NCBI GenBank assembly: GCA_028564675.1
Contig: JAOVVO010000118.1
Coordinates: 91,361-155,360 of the forward strand
Source of the DNA: Onchocerca lupi
Lineage: Eukaryota > Nematoda > Chromadorea > Rhabditida > Onchocercidae
Direction of reading: 5' to 3'
Length of the DNA: 64,000 nucleotides
Made by a program: the position numbers and the translations under genes. A model generated the notes under the pieces. The model was not told where the DNA came from. It saw only the letters and a list, made by a program, of their open reading frames with translations, and searched no databases. Below are positions 12,401 through 22,736 of this stretch, one piece after another. Each line of letters opens with the position of its first letter. Within the stretch, counting starts at the first letter, position 1.

Positions 12401-15400
12401 CTGAATTAGGAAGAAATAGTGTTTAAATGACTGAAACTTTGGAAGAGAATAGAGTAATGGAATGGAAAGTTAATTTAATTTTTACGCTGTTAATAGGTTC
12501 CGTGTTAACTGTATGAAATATTATTGTTGTTCAGGTAGTAAAATATATGGTACGACATGTGCAACAATTTCCAAGTGATACTGATTGCTATCGGTTTATC
12601 TCTACGATTAGTGAGAAGGTTTACTTTCTGGTCATACTTTGTTGTTCGCAGCGAGAACTAATAATTGAATGAATAATAAGGAAATTCATCTATATTGTTA
12701 GATTATGCAGTACATCGAATCCATTGGTAATAGCATTTGCGAGTTGGGCTGGATCGTAAAATGACTCTCAGTGCCTGATATCGAGCTTTCATTTATTATC
12801 CTATTTATTAGACTCATCGTTTATAACGGCTTTCTCTGTCCAAGACACAAGCTTCTAGGAAATACGTTAGATTGCAGTGATGTTTTCATGACAAATTTTC
12901 ATGTGAAATAAGATAGTTATTTTTTTTGTAAGACTATTGGAAGTTTGACTTCCTATTATCTTTTCTTCTAAATATATATTTTCATAAAGTCAGGATAGGT
13001 CTGTAATAATGAACAGTTTATTTTACGTATTCTTTTTAAGGTCATTCCAAGTTCTATATTCAATCCCTCTAATGTAGGTTCTCTTTCCATCTCATGAGTT
13101 GTTCTTAGTGTTCTGTTGATTTTGCTAATAATTTCTAATATAATCGGTATTCTAACCGAACCAGTATTTTAGGAATTACTTACAAGATGTCACTTGTGTA
13201 TGGACATCATTGTTGCAGCAAAAGATCGACAAGCTGCTGAAGCTAATCGTGCCGCAGAATCTCTCCTGGAAATTTTGGCGAAGGAGGTTATTACATTTGA
13301 CATTAGCTGAAAAAAATATATCGCTGCTTAGATAAGGGATTAGACAATACCTAAAGAAGTTTCAATTAGTCTACCCATCAGATAGCTATGCATTATTCTT
13401 CAGGAAGAGCAAGCTAAATCTAAGAAACTTTCAAAACAGCGACAAAACGAGAAGAAAAAGGCTAAACGAAAAGCCAAAAAAAATCAGTAAGTCTTTTTCG
13501 TATACATTTAAAGCAGGATATAAATTACTGATTATTTTGTTGTACTAAATTATATTATATTATATTATTTTGTGTCATTTTTTTAGAGCTGACGGCAATA
13601 TTGAACAGAAAGATTCGGAGCGTAAAGACGATGCGATTCCTGTCAATAATGTTGAGGTATGATGGTCAAATGATTGTTTTCCAATTTTCATGTTAGTTGA
13701 AGTGATAAAACGTGAGTTTTAATGTGCTGCACTGCAAATGATTTTGCGATAATTAAGTTCAAAAAACATTTTAAAATGCTTTTTAGGAGTCAGCTGATGA
13801 AGAAAACAATTCTGAAAAAGCAAACAGTGCTGTAACGGTCGATGAAAGTAATACACGGAATCGTGATTCGGAGCATGAGGTTTTTGCATATATTTTTTTT
13901 TAATGGAAAGTGTTCAGAAGTTGAGGTAATTTTGTGATATGCATAATCAATCATATGATCTCTTGATTGGATGTCAGGCATGGTTGTTTCGGTTCATTTC
14001 AATTCACAAAAATGTTTTAATCATTTGTCTATTCTGGCCAGTATAGGCGATGTCTTGATGATTGCTTTATGTTTTTTGGAATAATAAACTGCCTTGATCG
14101 CAATTCATATATTTATATGTAATATTGTAGTTAAAAACAGATCCACCACGTGTACCTGTATTGTTATCAGATGAACACAGTGCCGATGAGACAGTTTTAT
14201 TTCCTGAAAATTCACCCACAAAACGCACAATAGGATCGGTTATTTCTATTACTGCGAAGTCGTCACGACATAGAGTCCGTAAAGAAAGTGGTATGCACTT
14301 TTGCTAATGTTAAATTTTTTACTTTGAATTCAAGTCATTCATAACTTACAAATTTGCTGGGAATCATTTCAGGCAAATCTGCTGCTCCTGTGAAATCGCC
14401 TCCGCATAAAACGGGTAATGGAAATGCTTCGGATACCGAATGGATGAAAGCAACATCAAGGAGAAATCCAGTAAGCCTGTATTAATAAAAAGAAGGAGAA
14501 ATCTAGTAAGACTGTATTAATGATTACATTATACACCACGAATACTTCTTCCATTTTCGGAAATAATAAGTTCCAAACTTGTAATCTCCGAGCTTTTTAG
14601 CTCTGTAACTTGGAAAGCCCAGAATCCTTTGTAAATATTATTTTATTTCTTAGGCTGTAGCGGCAAAATTTCTAATTTTAGTGGTAAGAATTGTCAGTAT
14701 AGAATGGTTTTAGACTAATATTTGAATGACGATTTAATTTTATAAAACTAAATATTTTTGAACTTTAGTTGAAAATTGGTGTTGAGATACATTTCGGAAC
14801 TATTCAAGTTACGATAGTTTACGGAAAAAAACAGTCATGTTAGTTGAGACAAAATGCAGTACTGTCTTAAGAAATTATGGTGGAGTACTGAGTAATTTTC
14901 CAAGCCCGGATTATTTTTGATGGCCAGATTTTATATGTTAATGTTAAAAAGTATTGAACTTTAGCACAACTGTAATAGCAAACCGAAATGTATATTGTTA
15001 TGAACATCAGCGTGCTCTGCTATAAAATATTACAGATCTTTAATTACTATAACTCAGCTATACATTCTACATAGTCATTGATAGTATCCATGTCGTGTTT
15101 GAAGAAATTATTTTAATTATGAAGGGATATATACAGCATATCGTTAATATCTTTGCCCCCATAATGTACATATTTTTCAAACCGTAAATTTCGATACAAT
15201 TTATAGGGTGAATTTTTTAAGTGGAATGTTTTTACTTGTTAGATACGCTTAACTACTAGTCAATTCACATCTTTCTGAATTTACAGAATTTCAGAAAGAT
15301 GTGAATTAACTAGCAGTTGAACATATTTATTATTATTCTTTAGCTCTTCCGGTTTTCTTTTACAGTGTATATCGTAATCCATTTCAAGAAAAGCTGCATA

Positions 15401-18400
15401 GAATAACTTAATGTAATGAGCGAGTATGGCGCGGTTTAAACAGGATACTGGAGACACTCCAATAGTTCATTTGGTTAGGAATGATAACTTGGGTAACTCA
15501 TCACTAATATTTGTTGAATTTTCTATGTATCCGACAATTTAAAGAAAAAAATAATGACAACTTTAATGACGAAGAGCATGATTTGGAAGACTATTTGAAC
15601 AATGTTTTTTACAGTGAATACTTTGTTGTTATAACATTTTCCTTGCTCCATGTTACCGATTATATTAGATTTAGTATGCGTCAGCGTGCTTTGATGTTCA
15701 GTAAAGTCTATTTTTAGACGAATTAAATTGATTTACAAAGCCTATCTGATTCATTTTTATTTCAGTTTTTCATTGAGATATTCGTATAGTCAGTTATATC
15801 ATTGTGATTGAATAGTAGCGCATTCTCTTTGAATGTAGTTATCTCTCAGGGGTAATATTTCTTTCCTCTCTATATCGTTATTGTATATTCCCATTAAATT
15901 GCTAATTTTTCTTTAGTATCAATAAGCTTTCTACACATCTTTAGCTTTTAAAAATTCATTTAAGTATTTAAAGTTTGAATTATTTTAAGGGAAAAACAAT
16001 GATGTCTGGAAAAAGTGTTATTTCGGGTACTGCCTCGAAGGAAGATAGTGGAAATAACACTACAGCATGGCGGCATGTCGACTCGGTAAAGTACTCTTAT
16101 AAGTAGAGTGTAGGAATTAAAGTTTACCGAAAATTTTGAAACTTAAAGAATCATGAAGTAAAAATGAGATTAAACTTGTTGCTAAAGTAAGTTGTTTTAG
16201 AGCCGTCGACGTTCCGCCCGGTTGTCCGTATCATCAAACTCAATAGCCCGTGTTATTGGTCGTGCAGGAGGTAATATCAACGCAATTCGTGAAGCTACCG
16301 GAGCATACATTGAAGTTGAGAAGCAAACTGGAAAGAAAGAGCAGCATGATAGACAAATAACATTAAAGGGTTCCGATGTTGCTTTAAGGTATGTTATCCT
16401 GATTGTCCGTCGGTACGGTCTTTGCAATCTGGATGATGAATGATATAATTTGGAAAGCTTTATCTTGCACTGGAACTTGCTTTCCATGTTCTGAAGAGCT
16501 TTTTTTGGTACATGGAGCAGTGAATATTCCACTAGAAAGTTTTTTTAGGTACCCAAAAGCGATGGGTGGGGCACTTGGCACCACTGAAAAAGTCAGAGTT
16601 AAGTAAGTCAAATAAGTGTGCTTCTGTTCGTTTCTATTAAACTGAATGAAACTGATTTTGTCGATATGGATATTTATTTGTCAAAGATCTGTTATTTGAT
16701 CATCTTTGTAAAGCATCTGTTCCTCTAATTTTCCTTCTGTGTGTATATCTTAAGATACATATAATCCGGAATTACAAGTGCAGAGGCTTCTTTATAGTCA
16801 CCTATACTTGTATTAGACATGCCTATTGGTTCAAATTTCCAGTTTCTTCTTTCCGTACTTTTTTTTTGGTATATGCGAAATACGAAATGATATCGCAATA
16901 ATACACGATGCTTGTTGCATGCAATTACTTCGTTTGCAACGAAGCACAGAATAAATAAATTTAGATATATTTCTCTCATGATCTGTTATTCGAAGATTTG
17001 ATTTCAATATAGTAGTGGACGAATCAGATAATGTGAATAGCAGAAATGGCAGGTTGGAAATGGTGGAAGAACCAACTGATATGATTGTACCCAGCGTGCA
17101 GTTATTTTTTTGCAATATCAGTTGAAGCACAAAGATTTAGTCTGTATCATTGGTTTTATAAACATAAATAACTATAAACCACTTTCTTACAACGATTTAT
17201 CCTATTTTTCCTTTTTTCAGACAAGCTGTCGAAATGATACACGGTTTAATTGATGATAGTGAATGTAACGTAGAAGAGGTGATCCAACGAGTGAGTAGTA
17301 TTCATAATTTTACCGCTGCTCAGAGTGAGGAAAATAGCAGTCGAAGTAACCCCGCATTAAATAATGCTACGTCTGCAACGACAACTCCACTTATCCAGAA
17401 AAAGTCACATGCCACTGGTACTGCATCATCATATGCACCGTTAGAGGTTTGCTAGTTTTCTGGATTGACCTAAAATGTACTGCTTATTTCCCCACAAAAA
17501 TCTCGTTCTCCTCAATCTTTTTTTATAGATCTGTTTTTTTTCTCTCTCCTTCAGATGTCGCATACTGCAACTGTAGGCAAGAAGGCTCTCCCTTATACTT
17601 CTACTACGAATGTATGGGCACAGCGAGCTGCACAACGTCAAAGTCAGAAAGGTAATTCTATTCGTTTTGGAAATTCTATCTTACCTCGCCATGGTTGTCC
17701 TAAATATTATTATTTCAGTAGTGAGCGCAATTGGTTCAGAAAAGAAACAGAAAATGTCGTCCGGTGCTGCAGAACAGGAAAATACGAATCCTGATCAGGC
17801 AGTACACTTACCTGGAATAGTGCATCCTGTGCAGGAGGTTCCAGTTACGGACACTGCTGCTGCTGCTGTCAAAATTGGGGTAGAACTTACTCGCAAAATA
17901 ATTTCCTATATTTGTGATTAATGAATGGCTTTTCGTTCGCTTTTGTTAGGTAACATTTCAGTTTGTTCTGAATATTTAGGATGAAATGCGGAAACATGGA
18001 GTAAAAGAATTTTGTCGAGCTCCTGGGCATGCAAGACCAACTTCTGCATCCGCTTCAAGTCCTTCGGTATCACCAATTGGTTTGTTTATTTGCTAATTTT
18101 CATGATCTTCATATCAACTTCTTCAATCATTATCGATATGGATAGAAAAATATGCGTAGATCTCATGGTATTTTCTGACAAGAAATAGTATAATTATTAA
18201 TGGATGAAAGTTCAGATGAGAGATATATAGTAACAGTAGGTGAAACATTGTGGTTTAAATTTTCCCTTAAAGGCTTGAAATCCCCGATTCATGTCGGAGC
18301 TGGTAGCACAATAGTCGTTTCTACTGTCGTTACGGCCATGCCAACTGCTACAGTAACTGATATGAAACCTGGAACGGAATTATTTGAAACGTTGGTTCTT

Positions 18401-21400
18401 ATTTTATTTCTTACTATCAGGGAGCAGTGAAATCTGTTTTCTTTAAAAGCTTTTTTAAACGTTTTTTGGCTTCTCTGTGACTGATTATTCAAGATAGAAA
18501 TGTGTTTGAAGAATTATTTGTTCATTAGATATATCTCTGATACGCATGAAATGAAAGGCTTATACTTTTTATAGTGAACCGAAAATTGAATTTCCCCAAA
18601 ATATTCCAGTCATTGTTCCACTACCTACTGCATCAGGTGATCTTTTACTGTTTTTATTCTATCACTTATACATCTCTATCTTTAATCCGGAAAGATGGAT
18701 CTTTTCTATGTCTTTCATCTTTAATTCAGAGAGACATTAAAAACGCGTAAGGTCTGCGTATTGTTTATCTCATTCAGAAATTGCCTTTAAAAGAGTGAAG
18801 ATTCAGTACCACATTCTGTACTACCTGTGCGATGTGATTGAAAAAAATTAATGATATGATTTCTTCCAAAATTATGAATAACAAATTCAGACATCGGTGA
18901 AAGGAAAATGCAACCACTTCTTGGTACAACTAAGTCGAACTTAGATGCGCTGAAGACCAGCTCCATCAACGAGAAACTGTTTCCGGTAAAAAGTTTGAAA
19001 ACTTAAATTGCCTTAATTCAGATAAAATTAATCAAAAAATTTGTGTTTTGTCTGAGTATTATTGAAATTATTGAAAATTATTATGAATATTTTAAAATAA
19101 TAATGCTTTTTTCCAGTTCATTTAGTCTAAGTTTTCAGTCATTGGATTCTGCTCACCCATCTATTATGTCATCGTCGATTGCTAACATTTGGGATGATAA
19201 TATTGTTGATGATAAACCTTGGGTTGTTCCTACACCGTTAACACCAGTGCAGTTGGAAGATTTTGCGAGAAATATCAATGTTCAGCTACCGACTTCAGAA
19301 AAGCCCATTAGAGATTACCCGAATACTAGTAGTACAACTGATCATGTGGTCGATTTGGCAAAAAATATCGCCAATTTACGGACATCCGTATGTTTTGAAA
19401 AGAAAAAGTAGCTTGAAAAACAATCTACCTGTTCCAATGATTCATTGTGCAAAATCTTCAATTTCAATCTCATGTTTGATAAAATAGCTTTAAATATCAC
19501 AAAAACATTTGTATTTGATAGTGATTATTATCAGGAAGATAGGCCAACTAATACGATGACTGACGAAGCTTTGGCACGACGCACTTTCTTGGGTGAGAAT
19601 GTACCGCCTTTCGATTTGAATGTTCCTTTTTCAAATCATGATCCTGTTGACTGGAGTAATGCAGCACCTTTCCCAACAAATACATTTGCACGTTGGAGAA
19701 ATGGCCATTTAAATTCAGCGCCAATCACATCATCTACTCAAGAAATTGATAGTTCTTCCTGGATAGATCAAGCGAGTATTTTTGCTTCAAAAGAATTTTC
19801 TATATTGCTTTTCTTTATTATTGTTTTTTATTAAATACAAATGCATGTTTGTTATAGTAATTTATATACCTCGGAAAAAGCATTCATTCTTTCCATTGTT
19901 ATCTGATAAGTTTAAGGTAGCAGCCCGCCTAGCGTCTACCCGTCAGGAACATCTACCGTTTCCACCGACTACTTCTTATACAGTCCCGGGGAATTCAGGA
20001 CATGTTACAAGTTCTTTCGGAACTGATATAGCAAACGTTAATCTCAGTCAGCAACAACAGTCGACACAGGCATGGAATCGCATGCACTTCCAACAGGTCA
20101 TTTTAAATATTTTTCAATATTTTAATTTTAGATAGTTGTGGATTTAGTTATAATAGACAATCTAGAATCATCAGTTCGAACATTTCTCTAAATCTCAACA
20201 AGTTGGGATCTCTCGCTTATTTAGTTTAAGCGATTTAAATGTTTTTAAGTTATTTGGCTAAGTTTCTTGTCAAGTTTTAAAAATATGATTTGGCAGGAAA
20301 CATAATCTCGGGTTGTTCGGAGTCGAACGCAGCTCCTCCCGCGTTGTCCTTGTTGATCTTTATCGCCTTGGTGATGATTCATCTCGATCGTTTCACCTTT
20401 TCCATTTTGATAAGGGTCAGGAATGTTCACAGTTCGTACCCTTGAAAAACAAAATTTTGCTTTTACCTATTTGTCATTCCCACGGATCTGTGATCGAAAT
20501 TTGAAGTTTTGCGCCTTATTTCATACAGTCCTACTTTGCTAATTTTTAGGCTGCACAAGCTGCCAGTAATGAATTTGAAAATTTAACGAATCTTCTCAGT
20601 TCATATCGGCCAACAGCAAGTTCACAGCATCAAACGGTACCCTCGCAACAACAACAGCAGCAGCAACCACCCCAACCAATTATGCCAATAGGCAATATTA
20701 ATTACAGTACTGCAGCTGCAGCTGTTGGACCAACCACTTTTCGAATACCTGCACCACGTTCTCAGATTGCAAACACATCAGTTCCGCCACCGCCTTTTTT
20801 TAATTCTCAGATTCCACCACCATCTTCCATGTCGTACCGTAATGGTATTCCGGTTACTCAGTCTGCAGCGTTAGTTTATCTTCATTTTCCATAATAATGT
20901 GCGGGCATTGCTTTTAATTCAGAAAACGATGCTTCTGTCTTCAAGAATCATTGAAATTGTGCGATACATTAGGAAGCCTTTTGATAAAGACTGGCATTAG
21001 CAGCATTATTGTTTTATGATTTTACTAGTTCAATGTGCACCGAATTATTTACTCTTGTTGACCAAAACGCTGAATTATTTACTTTTCGTTGACCAAAAAA
21101 TACATGAAAGTACCTTCGTTTTTTTTTAGAGTGGGATTCCTGATGCAATAACGCTTATGCATTGCTCACATCATATTTAGAAGTGATCAAGTGTAATTTT
21201 GTATATTTTATTTAATTTTGTGAAATTGATTAAGTTTGATAATTTTAAAATTAGATTAGTACTTGCATATATTTGTTGCAGGAATGTGGCATGGCCATCA
21301 GTCAACTTTGGTGGGCAAGCACAGACAAATACCGTTGCAGAAAGTACGCAATTTCCACAATACTCGGGCACTCTACGTGGAAATTGGAATTACAATTGGT

Positions 21401-21402
21401 AA
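578..21402 (+). CDS. mask (ANKHD1) homologue: Multiple ankyrin repeat, single KH domain protein (Mask / ANKHD1 / ANKRD17 orthologue), whole gene
   Basis: This is a gene of about 48 exons encoding about 2,362 residues (human ANKHD1 is about 2,540). Domain order: acidic N-terminus (1-177), first ankyrin block (178-656), Q/S/T-rich linker (657-1048), second ankyrin block (1049-1408), lysine-rich segment (1409-1474), acidic/serine spacer, KH domain with a GRAG loop (GxxG) near residue 1666, and a long low-complexity tail ending NWNYNW. The two-block ankyrin plus single KH layout, and near-identical stretches such as SRTGSK, ETNRNTALTLACFQGR and SRDTALTIAADKGH, identify the family. Known role of the family: cytoplasmic/nuclear scaffold acting with Yorkie/YAP and receptor tyrosine kinase signalling and in RNA regulation; the nematode role is not visible here. 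Every exon junction keeps phase except exon 15/16, which needs a weak acceptor. The exons are given in the segment entries. Exon 35 may belong to an alternative isoform. Confidence 0.95.
1877..5696 (+). CDS. Mask exons 4-15: first ankyrin repeat block
   Basis: Exons: 1877-1976, 2152-2261, 2433-2520, 2730-2812, 3170-3406, 3619-3711, 3790-3890, 4306-4444, 4556-4660, 5021-5116, 5318-5437 and 5531-5696. They encode roughly 14 ankyrin repeats of about 33 residues (residues 178-656), with the typical TPLMEA and ALTLAA signatures and GH/GA turns (for example TPLMEACCAGHSDIVKHLL and ESPLTLAACGGHPDLV). Ankyrin repeats bind protein partners. Exon boundaries often cut repeats at the same place, as expected from repeat duplication. 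The intron after exon 5 starts with GC at 2262-2263 rather than GT, and only that reading keeps the repeat frame. The final exon runs into a non-repeat segment (RTPLLGKPPALQ); its donor at AATT/GTAAGA is strong but leaves a phase that fits the next exon poorly. Confidence 0.9.
5920..9322 (+). CDS. Mask exons 16-21: linker between ankyrin blocks
   Basis: Exons: about 5920-6284, 6611-6821, 7293-7438, 8099-8258, 8914-9085 and 9201-9322 (residues about 657-1048). Low-complexity Ser/Thr/Gln/Pro sequence with one more ordered part (a PDELRGMIAGMAAMAA helix, then DKKMHQQFSELLKQQFS), matching the linker of ANKHD1 that separates its two repeat blocks. The start of exon 16 is uncertain: the strong acceptor at 5898-5899 would require a phase-2 donor that I cannot find, so the weaker AAG at 5917-5919 is used. 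Exon 21 ends at a GC donor (GGAG/GCAAGT, 9323-9324), which joins in phase to exon 22. Confidence 0.8.
7574..7915 (-). pseudogene. Dead mariner-family transposase fragment in Mask intron 18
   Basis: Read on the minus strand, the fragment contains the C-terminal half of a mariner transposase broken by stops and frame changes. In order: a degenerate stretch, then ILHHEKARPH (the family's HDNARPH region near the second catalytic Asp), FGYEI and PPH fragments, SPSEYHFFKSFDYFL (the SPxDYHFF block around the third catalytic acid, with Glu here), and the C-terminal SRSMEFYATDLNKLVSHI ending in YSFD and a TAA at 7574-7576. Several internal stops and at least two frame shifts show it is inactive. The N-terminal half and both terminal inverted repeats were not found, so it is a truncated relic inside the intron 7439-8098. 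Confidence 0.8.
9402..9434. repeat. (TA)n microsatellite
   Basis: An alternating TA run of about 33 bases in the intron after Mask exon 21. Confidence 0.95.
9942..12618 (+). CDS. Mask exons 22-28: second ankyrin repeat block
   Basis: Exons: 9942-10081, 10456-10602, 10745-10900, 11415-11615, 11835-12020, 12210-12374 and 12535-12618 (residues 1049-1408), nearly all phase 0. About ten ankyrin repeats. This is the most conserved part of the family: the opening TESNHDTALTLA, the central SDYTPLSLAASGGYV and SRTGSK, and the closing RRGHIKVVKYMVRHVQQFPS can be aligned by eye to vertebrate ANKHD1/ANKRD17. The repeats form a protein-binding surface. Confidence 0.93.
13173..14470 (+). CDS. Mask exons 29-34: post-ankyrin helical, lysine-rich and acidic spacer
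   Basis: Exons: 13173-13286, 13404-13486, 13587-13656, 13787-13879, 14131-14290 and 14373-14470 (residues 1409-1614). Exon 29 carries the family's conserved helix (CHLCMDIIVAAKDRQAAEAN). Exon 30 is very basic (EKKKAKRKAKKNQ), a likely nuclear-localisation or RNA-contact segment that also exists in ANKHD1. Exons 31-33 are acidic and serine-rich, with no domain. Exon 34 ends in EWMKATSRRNP, resembling the W-K-V-RRS lead-in to the KH domain in vertebrate proteins. If the exon 34 donor is not used, translation meets TAA at 14483-14485, giving an ankyrin-only protein. Confidence 0.85.
14458..14521 (+). repeat. Tandem duplication of the exon 34 splice donor
   Basis: Two copies of a 29-base block (14458-14486 and 14493-14521) with two mismatches lie 35 bases apart. 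Each contains AGGAGAAATC followed by CA/GTAAG or TA/GTAAG, so the intron starts with a second copy of the exon end and a second candidate donor. Confidence 0.9.
15251..15318. repeat. Inverted repeat (about 30 bp arms) in Mask intron 34
   Basis: The left arm 15251-15281 (AACTACTAGTCAATTCACAT...) and right arm 15287-15318 are reverse complements with about two mismatches and a loop of a few bases. It may be a short foldback element or a stable RNA hairpin just upstream of the acceptor at 15365. Confidence 0.85.
15366..15603 (+). CDS. Candidate alternative first exons of the Mask gene (KH-only isoform)
   Basis: Within the 1.5 kb intron 34, a strong acceptor (TTTTCTTTTACAG, ending at 15365) is followed by an open segment from ATG 15426 (MARFKQDTGDTPIVHLV...) to a phase-1 GTAACT donor after 15492. 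A second open block, 15545-15603, is acidic (DEEHDLEDYLNN) and ends phase 0 at a GTTTTT donor, a form this gene also uses after exons 1 and 32. It joins exon 35 (15990) in phase. The intervening intron would be only 52 bases. Nothing in the main transcript can include 15366-15492, because it has stops in the incoming frame. Inference: an internal, possibly trans-spliced start giving a protein without ankyrin repeats. No transcript evidence is available here. Confidence 0.4.
15990..17446 (+). CDS. Mask exons 35-37: KH domain
   Basis: Exons: 15990-16085 (phase 0), 16201-16388 and 17221-17446. Exon 36 encodes the KH core: a beta strand and helix SIARVIGRAGGNINAIREAT with the GRAG nucleic-acid-binding loop, then the second strand (YIEVEKQ) and third strand (RQITLKG). 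Exon 37 starts with the last helix (RQAVEMIHGLI). KH domains bind single-stranded RNA or DNA, four bases at a time. Exons 34 and 35 both end in phase 0, so each can splice to exon 36, and both supply a Trp-containing lead-in; exon 35 may therefore be an alternative to exon 34 rather than its successor. The rest of exon 37 is Ser/Asn/Thr-rich. Confidence 0.9.
16549..16602 (+). CDS. Candidate 18-codon cassette exon inside the Mask KH domain
   Basis: A T7AG acceptor (ending at 16548) and a strong AA/GTAAGT donor (at 16603) bracket exactly 54 bases. The block is open in the frame delivered by exon 36 (phase 2) and returns phase 2 to exon 37. It encodes YPKAMGGALGTTEKVRVK and would be inserted between the third strand and last helix of the KH fold. 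It is clearly less AT-rich than the surrounding intron. It could be an alternatively spliced exon or a chance open block. Confidence 0.4.
17555..21402 (+). CDS. Mask exons 38-48: low-complexity C-terminal tail
   Basis: Exons: 17555-17651, 17719-17879, 17980-18079, 18273-18390, 18575-18636, 18891-18985, 19139-19387, 19535-19775, 19924-20096, 20550-20869 and 21282-21402. All joins keep phase. The tail is rich in Pro, Ser, Thr, Gln and Asn, with a short poly-Gln run (CAA/CAG codons at about 20646-20668) followed by Pro-rich sequence; no folded domain is seen. The exon 46 acceptor (AGCAG at 19919-19923) was chosen on phase grounds and has a weak pyrimidine tract. The TAA stop at 21400-21402 follows NWNYNW; vertebrate family members also end in a Trp-rich stretch. 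Confidence 0.82.
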
Positions 21403-22037
21403 AAACAATGATTGTTTTAACGATCGCATTGTATATGGGCAGAAGCATCATTCAATGCTCCAGTTTTAAAATTTCCTTTTGCTTTTTAGCACAGCATCGT
21501 TTTATTTTTCCTATCTTACAAATTTCAATTAAAACAAATATCTGCAGTTTTAGAATATCCATATATGCAAGTAGCACTCATTGTCTTTTCATTATTGAAT
21601 TTGACTTCTATTAGTTAATCATATTTCTTTAAATTTTTTGAATCTTCTAGATCTTTACCGGTTTTTGAAATTTATAACTTATACAATTGCATGTTTCTTG
21701 AACGGTATATTTTTGGATATGAAATAATTCATCCAATAGAATATGTCTTATCGCTTGTTAGTTCCTATTAATCAATACGTTCGTTGATGCTGCGCTTTAT
21801 TTCATGTTCCTTTTTGCTTCTTTCTATTAAATCTTCTGGAATGTTTTATCAGCTTTCTGGAAATTTCCGGTATGTTTTATTGATTTATTAACGTTTCTCG
21901 AAACACTAAAAGTTTGCTGCATATTCTTATGATTGTGAATAATTTTATACCTTTTTTATTAAGCCTTTTTTCATTTCTACTTCTGCTACTGCTGTTTTCC
22001 TTTCTTTCCCGCTGTCCCTCTTTTTGAATTATTCTAC

Positions 22038-22043
22038 AATAAA
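22038..22043 (+). terminator. Candidate poly(A) signal AATAAA for Mask
   Basis: AATAAA about 640 bases after the TAA stop at 21402. It is the first canonical hexamer I noticed downstream; closer variant signals may be used instead. Confidence 0.35.
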
Positions 22044-22730
22044 CGGTGTTACGATTATTCAACATCGTTTATATACTGTAATGAATTACGAAAAATATTT
22101 GAAGTTTCCATTTTTCAAGGTTTTCAAATTGTCTTATCAACTTCAAGTTCTTATGTTTGTATGCTTTGATATATATTATATTGTCGATATATTTTGAAGT
22201 ATGTTGCAGGCCTTTTTATATTATGTTCTATCTTATTTTTTAGAAGTTTCAGTTTTCATTTTGTCATGCTTTTCTATTCAAATTTTTGATGTTTCTCAAT
22301 TTTCCTATACTGCTCATCAAATCTCATCAACGCACAGAGTAAGCGTTTAAGCGACTTCGCTCTGTCTCTCTTCTGACTTGCTGGTGAATTTTATCGAAGA
22401 AAAGAGAAAGAGGTCAAGGTTGCCAAGACCTCCTTTGGGGTAAAAATCCGCGTAGGGTGAGACAATAATTGTGTTGTTCGTAATCAACTTGAGAATGATA
22501 CGATGATGGTTTGCCTGTTTTTATTCGTACAACATATTAATAAGTTTCTTTGGTTTATTCCATTTTCGTCCATTCATCCTGTTGAATTTTCGGAATACAA
22601 AAATACTTCACAAGTTGCCCTATACTATTTTACATGCATGTGTTTGTGTGTATTTCGTTCTCTTCCTCAATTTGATCTTGTCAGTCTTTAAATATATAAA
22701 TATTCGATTGTGGCTTGACTTCCTCATTCA

Positions 22731-22736
22731 TTTATT
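22731..22736 (-). terminator. Candidate poly(A) signal for the globin
   Basis: AATAAA on the minus strand, about 320 bases after the globin stop at 23053. Another AATAAA at 23051-23046 overlaps the region just after the stop and is probably too close. Confidence 0.3.

Noticed and set aside
20366..20415. Possible C/D box snoRNA in Mask intron 46 (GTGATGA at 20371 with a CCTT/AAGG terminal stem)
   Set aside because: The D box is TTGA rather than CTGA, the body is too short, and there is no clear D'/C' pair; the intron patch is GC-richer, but evidence is insufficient.
20313..20501. Open frames on both strands in Mask intron 46
   Set aside because: They do not join either neighbouring exon in phase, and exons 46 and 47 already splice cleanly to each other.
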